Shown here piece by piece: positions 32,894 to 35,842 of a stretch of 35,842 nt of DNA; the first letter of the stretch is position 1, and the number at the start of each line of letters is the position of its first letter. Origin of the DNA: Halioglobus sp. (GTDB taxonomy: Bacteria > Pseudomonadota > Gammaproteobacteria > Pseudomonadales > Halieaceae); contig JAGRIE010000039.1 in the NCBI GenBank assembly GCA_020443425.1, forward strand, positions 1-35,842. Reading direction: 5' to 3'. The notes under the pieces are model-generated. The model was given only the letters and a program-made list of their open reading frames with translations. It was not told the origin of the DNA and did not search any database. A program made the translations under genes and the position numbers.

Positions 32894-34150
32894 ATGATAG
32901 CGTGGACAGAACAGCAGCAGATGATCAGGGGCATGGTGCGGGATTTCGTGGAGAAAGAAGTCGTGCCGCACATCGACGACCTGGAGTACAACGGCCTGCC
33001 GCCCTACGACATCCTGCGCAAGCTGTTCAAGACCTTCGGCATGGACGAACTGGCCCGCGCCAACTTCGAGAAACAGATCGCCAGGGAGGAGGCCATTGCG
33101 CGCGGCGAGCAGGTGGAGAAGCCGGCTACACCAGAAGCCGCCAGCGGCCCGGTCTCTGAAGAGGCACTGGACGCCGCCGCCATGGGGATACTGCCCATCA
33201 TCGAGATCAGCCGCCACTGCCAGGGCCTCATTACCGCGATGGGCGTCTCGGTCGGCCTCACCGCCGGTGCCATCATGTCCAAGGGCAGCCTGGCGCAGAA
33301 GAAGAAGTATGCGGGTGAACTGATGACACTGGAGAAAATCGGCGCCTGGGCGATTACCGAACCGAATTCCGGCTCGGACGCGTTCGGTGCGATGAAGTCC
33401 ACCGCGCGCCGCGACGGCAAGGGCGGCTACATTCTCAACGGCAACAAAACCTTCATCACCAATGGCCCGCACGCGGACACCATTGTGTTCATCTGCCGGC
33501 TCGACGAGCCCGGCGTGGAGCCCGCGGACAGGAAGATCGTGTCCTTCATCCTGGACTCCGGCATGCCGGGGCTGGAGCAGAGCCCGGCGTTCAAGAAAAT
33601 GGGGATAGGCGCCTCCCCCACCGGCGAGCTGTTTCTCTCTGATGTCCACGCCGGTCCCGAGCGCCTGATGGGTGAATCGGAGGACGGCTACGGCCGTTCC
33701 GGTGCCAAATCCACCTTCAGCACCGAGCGCTCGGGCGTCGCCGCGATGGCACTGGGCCTGGTGGAGCGCTCGCTGGAGATGTCACTGGAGTACGCCAGGA
33801 CGCGCGTACAGTTCGGACAGCCGATCGGCAGCTACCAGCTGATCCAGCTGAAACTGGCGAAAATGGAAGTGGCGCGGCTGAACCTGGAGAACATGGTGTT
33901 CCGCTTCATCGAGACGCGGGCGGCGGGCAAGGATTTCTCATTCGCCGAGGGCTCGGCCATGAAACTGTACGCCGCACAGGCGGCAATGGAAGTCACTACC
34001 GAAGCCGTACAGATTTTTGGCGGCGCCGGGTACATGCGTGCGACTCGCGTGGAGCAGCTGATGCGCGATGCAAAAATCCTGCAGATCTACGCGGGTACTG
34101 ACGAGATGCAGATCGTGGCTATTGCCAGGGACCTGATGGGCAGGGACTGA
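32894..34150 (+). CDS. Acyl-CoA dehydrogenase family protein
   Basis: Flavoenzyme of 418 residues that introduces an alpha-beta double bond in acyl-CoA. FAD-binding WAITEPNSGSDAFGA (152-166) and the KTFITNG block (185-191), RVQFGQPIGSYQLIQ, FGGAGYMRATRVEQLMRD and IYAGTDEMQ are all canonical. The common catalytic Glu site (YEGT) is YAGT here, while Glu278 in FSTERSG matches the position used by isovaleryl- and long-chain acyl-CoA dehydrogenases. Residues about 56-95 are an inserted, charged and Pro/Ala-rich segment not found in typical members. AGGGAG precedes ATG 32894, and an extended -10 (TGCAATAAT at 32841) may be its promoter. Substrate unknown; a branched or long-chain acyl-CoA is plausible from the Glu position. 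Confidence 0.93.
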   Translation: MIAWTEQQQMIRGMVRDFVEKEVVPHIDDLEYNGLPPYDILRKLFKTFGMDELARANFEKQIAREEAIARGEQVEKPATPEAASGPVSEEALDAAAMGILPIIEISRHCQGLITAMGVSVGLTAGAIMSKGSLAQKKKYAGELMTLEKIGAWAITEPNSGSDAFGAMKSTARRDGKGGYILNGNKTFITNGPHADTIVFICRLDEPGVEPADRKIVSFILDSGMPGLEQSPAFKKMGIGASPTGELFLSDVHAGPERLMGESEDGYGRSGAKSTFSTERSGVAAMALGLVERSLEMSLEYARTRVQFGQPIGSYQLIQLKLAKMEVARLNLENMVFRFIETRAAGKDFSFAEGSAMKLYAAQAAMEVTTEAVQIFGGAGYMRATRVEQLMRDAKILQIYAGTDEMQIVAIARDLMGRD

Positions 34151-34164
34151 GCCCCGCGGGAGAA

Positions 34165-34201
34165 GACTGTCGCGCCTGCACCAGCGGCGGGCGCGACAGT
34201 C
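34165..34201. terminator. Long hairpin between convergent acyl-CoA dehydrogenase and katG genes
   Basis: Perfect 12-bp arms GACTGTCGCGCC (34165-34176) and GGCGCGACAGTC (34190-34201) enclose a 13-base loop, 14 bp after one stop and 7 bp from the other. Strong and symmetric, it probably ends both transcripts, though no T-run follows on either strand. Confidence 0.65.
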
Positions 34202-34208
34202 AGCCACA

Positions 34209-35842
34209 TCAGCGCTGGTCGAAGCGATCCAGGTTCATCACCTTGACCCAGGCGTTGACGAAGTCTTCGGTGAACTTCTGCTGTGCGCCGTTGGCGGCAT
34301 ACACCTCGGCGACAGCGCGCAGTTCCGAGTTCGACCCGAACACCAGGTCAACCGGGGTGGCAGACCACCTGAGCTGGTCGGTTCCGCGTGTGCGGCCCTC
34401 GTAGATGCCCTCCTCTTTCGCTGACTTCGACCACTGTGTGGACATATCGAGCAGGTTCACGAAGAAATCATTGCTCAGGGTGCCGGGGCGATCGGTGAAT
34501 ACACCGTACTGCGAACCACCGGTATTGGCATTCAGCGCCCGCATGCCGCCGATCAGCACCGTCATTTCAGGCACATCCAGCTCCAGCATATTCGCCTTGT
34601 CGACCAGCATTTCCGCCGGTGACCGGCGCTGGTCGCCGCCGTAGTAGTTGCGGAAGCCATCCGCCAGCGGCTCCAGCGGTGCAAAGGACGCGACATCGGT
34701 CTGCGCCTGCGAGGCATCGGTCCGACCCGGCGTGAACGGCACTTCAATATCCTGGCCCGCCTGCTTCGCCGCCTGCTCAATGGCAGCCGCGCCACCGAGT
34801 ACGATCAGGTCGGCCAGCGACACCTGGGCACCGCCCTTGTGGGCTTCATTGAACTTGCGCTGGATGCCCTCCAATTTTTCCAGCACCCGGGCCAGCTCTG
34901 CCGGATTGTTGACCTGCCAGTCCTTCTGCGGTTCCAGGCGGATGCGTGCGCCGTTCGCCCCCCCGCGCATATCGGTGCCGCGGAAAGTGGAGGCGGAAGC
35001 CCAGGCCGTACCGACCAACTCCGGCACAGTGAGCCCGGAATCGAGGATCTGCGATTTCAACTCGGCGATCTCGCCGGCATCGATCAGCTCATAATCAGCA
35101 ACCGGCACCGGATCCTGCCAGATCAGCTCTTCCGCGGGAACCTCAGCACCGAGGTAGCGGGCGCGCGGCCCCATATCGCGATGCGTCAGCTTGAACCACG
35201 CCTTGGCAAACGCGAGCTCAAACTCCTCGGGGTTTTCCTGGAAGCGTTTCGCGATCTTCTGGTAGCTGGGATCGAACTTCAGCGCCAGGTCGGTCGTGAA
35301 CATGATGGGCGCATGCCGTTTCTCCGGATCGTGTGCATCCGGCACCAGCGTCGATGCTGCACCCTTGGCGGGGATCCACTGTGTGGCGCCGGCTGGGCTC
35401 TTGGTCTGCACCCAGTCATAGGTGAACAGGTTGGTCAGGTACATCGTGGTCCACACTGTCGGGGTGCCGGTCCAGGCGCCTTCCAGGCCACTGGTGATGG
35501 TGTCCTCGGCATTGCCCTTGCCGCATTTGTTCTTCCAGCCCAGGCCCTGCTCTTCCAGGCCGGCGGCCGCGGGATCCGGCCCCAGGCACTCATCGGGCTT
35601 GTGCGCGCCGTGCGCCTTGCCAAAGGTGTGACCACCGGCGATCAGGGCGACCGTCTCCTCGTCGTTCATTGCCATGCGCCCGAAGGTCTCGCGGATATCC
35701 TGCGCCGCCGCCAGCGGGTCGGGATTGCCGTTCGGCCCCTCGGGGTTCACGTAGATCAGGCCCATCTGCACCGCGGCCAGCGGTTTCTCCAGCTGCCTGT
35801 CGCCGTGGTAGCGTTCGTCCGCCAGCCACTCGGTCTCAGGCC
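34209..35842 (-). CDS. katG: Catalase-peroxidase KatG, N-terminal part off window
   Basis: Haem enzyme that breaks down hydrogen peroxide and also oxidises organic donors. The visible 544 or so residues run from the [15 protein letters not shown] region to the C-terminus; full-length KatG is about 720-740, so some 180-200 N-terminal residues (with the distal haem Arg, Trp and His) lie beyond the right edge. The Tyr of the Met-Tyr-Trp adduct is in [13 protein letters not shown], its Met in [25 protein letters not shown], and this segment also holds the proximal haem His. The C-terminal haem-free domain (about the last 300 residues) is complete and ends [13 protein letters not shown]. The in-frame GTG at 35771 is internal, not a start. 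Regulation (e.g. OxyR) cannot be judged because the promoter is outside. Confidence 0.96.
   Translation of the reverse strand, partial: PETEWLADERYHGDRQLEKPLAAVQMGLIYVNPEGPNGNPDPLAAAQDIRETFGRMAMNDEETVALIAGGHTFGKAHGAHKPDECLGPDPAAAGLEEQGLGWKNKCGKGNAEDTITSGLEGAWTGTPTVWTTMYLTNLFTYDWVQTKSPAGATQWIPAKGAASTLVPDAHDPEKRHAPIMFTTDLALKFDPSYQKIAKRFQENPEEFELAFAKAWFKLTHRDMGPRARYLGAEVPAEELIWQDPVPVADYELIDAGEIAELKSQILDSGLTVPELVGTAWASASTFRGTDMRGGANGARIRLEPQKDWQVNNPAELARVLEKLEGIQRKFNEAHKGGAQVSLADLIVLGGAAAIEQAAKQAGQDIEVPFTPGRTDASQAQTDVASFAPLEPLADGFRNYYGGDQRRSPAEMLVDKANMLELDVPEMTVLIGGMRALNANTGGSQYGVFTDRPGTLSNDFFVNLLDMSTQWSKSAKEEGIYEGRTRGTDQLRWSATPVDLVFGSNSELRAVAEVYAANGAQQKFTEDFVNAWVKVMNLDRFDQR

Noticed and set aside
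1-35842. CRISPR array, tRNA/rRNA gene, prophage, transposon or defence island
   Set aside because: No regular repeat-spacer pattern, cloverleaf-like sequence, transposase, integrase or known defence gene was seen on either strand.

Overview
The window is GC-rich, densely packed chromosomal DNA from a free-living, aerobic Gram-negative bacterium. Its outer-membrane lipoproteins, RND efflux pump, cytochrome c5, MltD, DauA-like transporter, PpnN, YhiN, DUF3080 protein and KatG point to a gammaproteobacterium. The PEP-CTERM protein, the carboxyspermidine genes and the acyl-CoA dehydrogenase would fit a marine Halieaceae/Cellvibrionales-type lineage, but that placement is inference. I saw no tRNA, rRNA, insertion sequence, integrase, phage gene or CRISPR array. 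It reads as ordinary chromosome with some unusual accessory genes.

Layout. 1-4156 (minus): an RND efflux pump (permease cut by the window edge, plus its lipoprotein adaptor). 4305-4730 (minus): cytochrome c5 with its own promoter and terminator. 4913-7389 (plus): a glutathione S-transferase and two lipoproteins (DUF3080, DUF4136). 7471-10685: a divergent pair, a PEP-CTERM surface protein with a thrombospondin-C-like domain behind a sigma-54 type promoter, and a lipoprotein with a beta-propeller. 10682-11419 (minus): a Nudix hydrolase. 11689-13638 (plus): a methyltransferase fused to a D-Ala-D-Ala-ligase-like ATP-grasp domain. 13648-15156 (minus): MltD with two LysM domains.

15493-19852 (plus) is a polyamine operon: arginine decarboxylase, carboxy(nor)spermidine dehydrogenase and carboxy(nor)spermidine decarboxylase, i.e. 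the SpeD/SpeE-independent route to spermidine. A small ribbon-helix-helix protein (19884-20072, minus) faces a DauA-like SulP transporter across overlapping palindromes. The transporter is coupled to an unknown 76-residue protein. A cobalamin-type radical SAM protein, a UbiA/MenA-type prenyltransferase and a short bacterial sugar transferase follow (22392-25961), the last two overlapping by 4 bp. This looks like an uncharacterised lipid-modifying cassette.

25946-29407 (minus) holds a COG2509-type FAD protein, a ferritin-like protein of the encapsulated-ferritin (EncFtn) family that lacks an encapsulin-targeting tail, and a YhiN-type flavoprotein. The rest holds a CBU_0592-like membrane protein, PpnN, a glycine-zipper lipoprotein, a TauD/TfdA dioxygenase, an acyl-CoA dehydrogenase and most of catalase-peroxidase KatG (cut by the right edge).

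Best candidates for something undescribed are the radical SAM/prenyltransferase/sugar-transferase cassette, the methyltransferase-ATP-grasp fusion, the encapsulin-less EncFtn, and the sigma-54-controlled thrombospondin-C-like PEP-CTERM protein.
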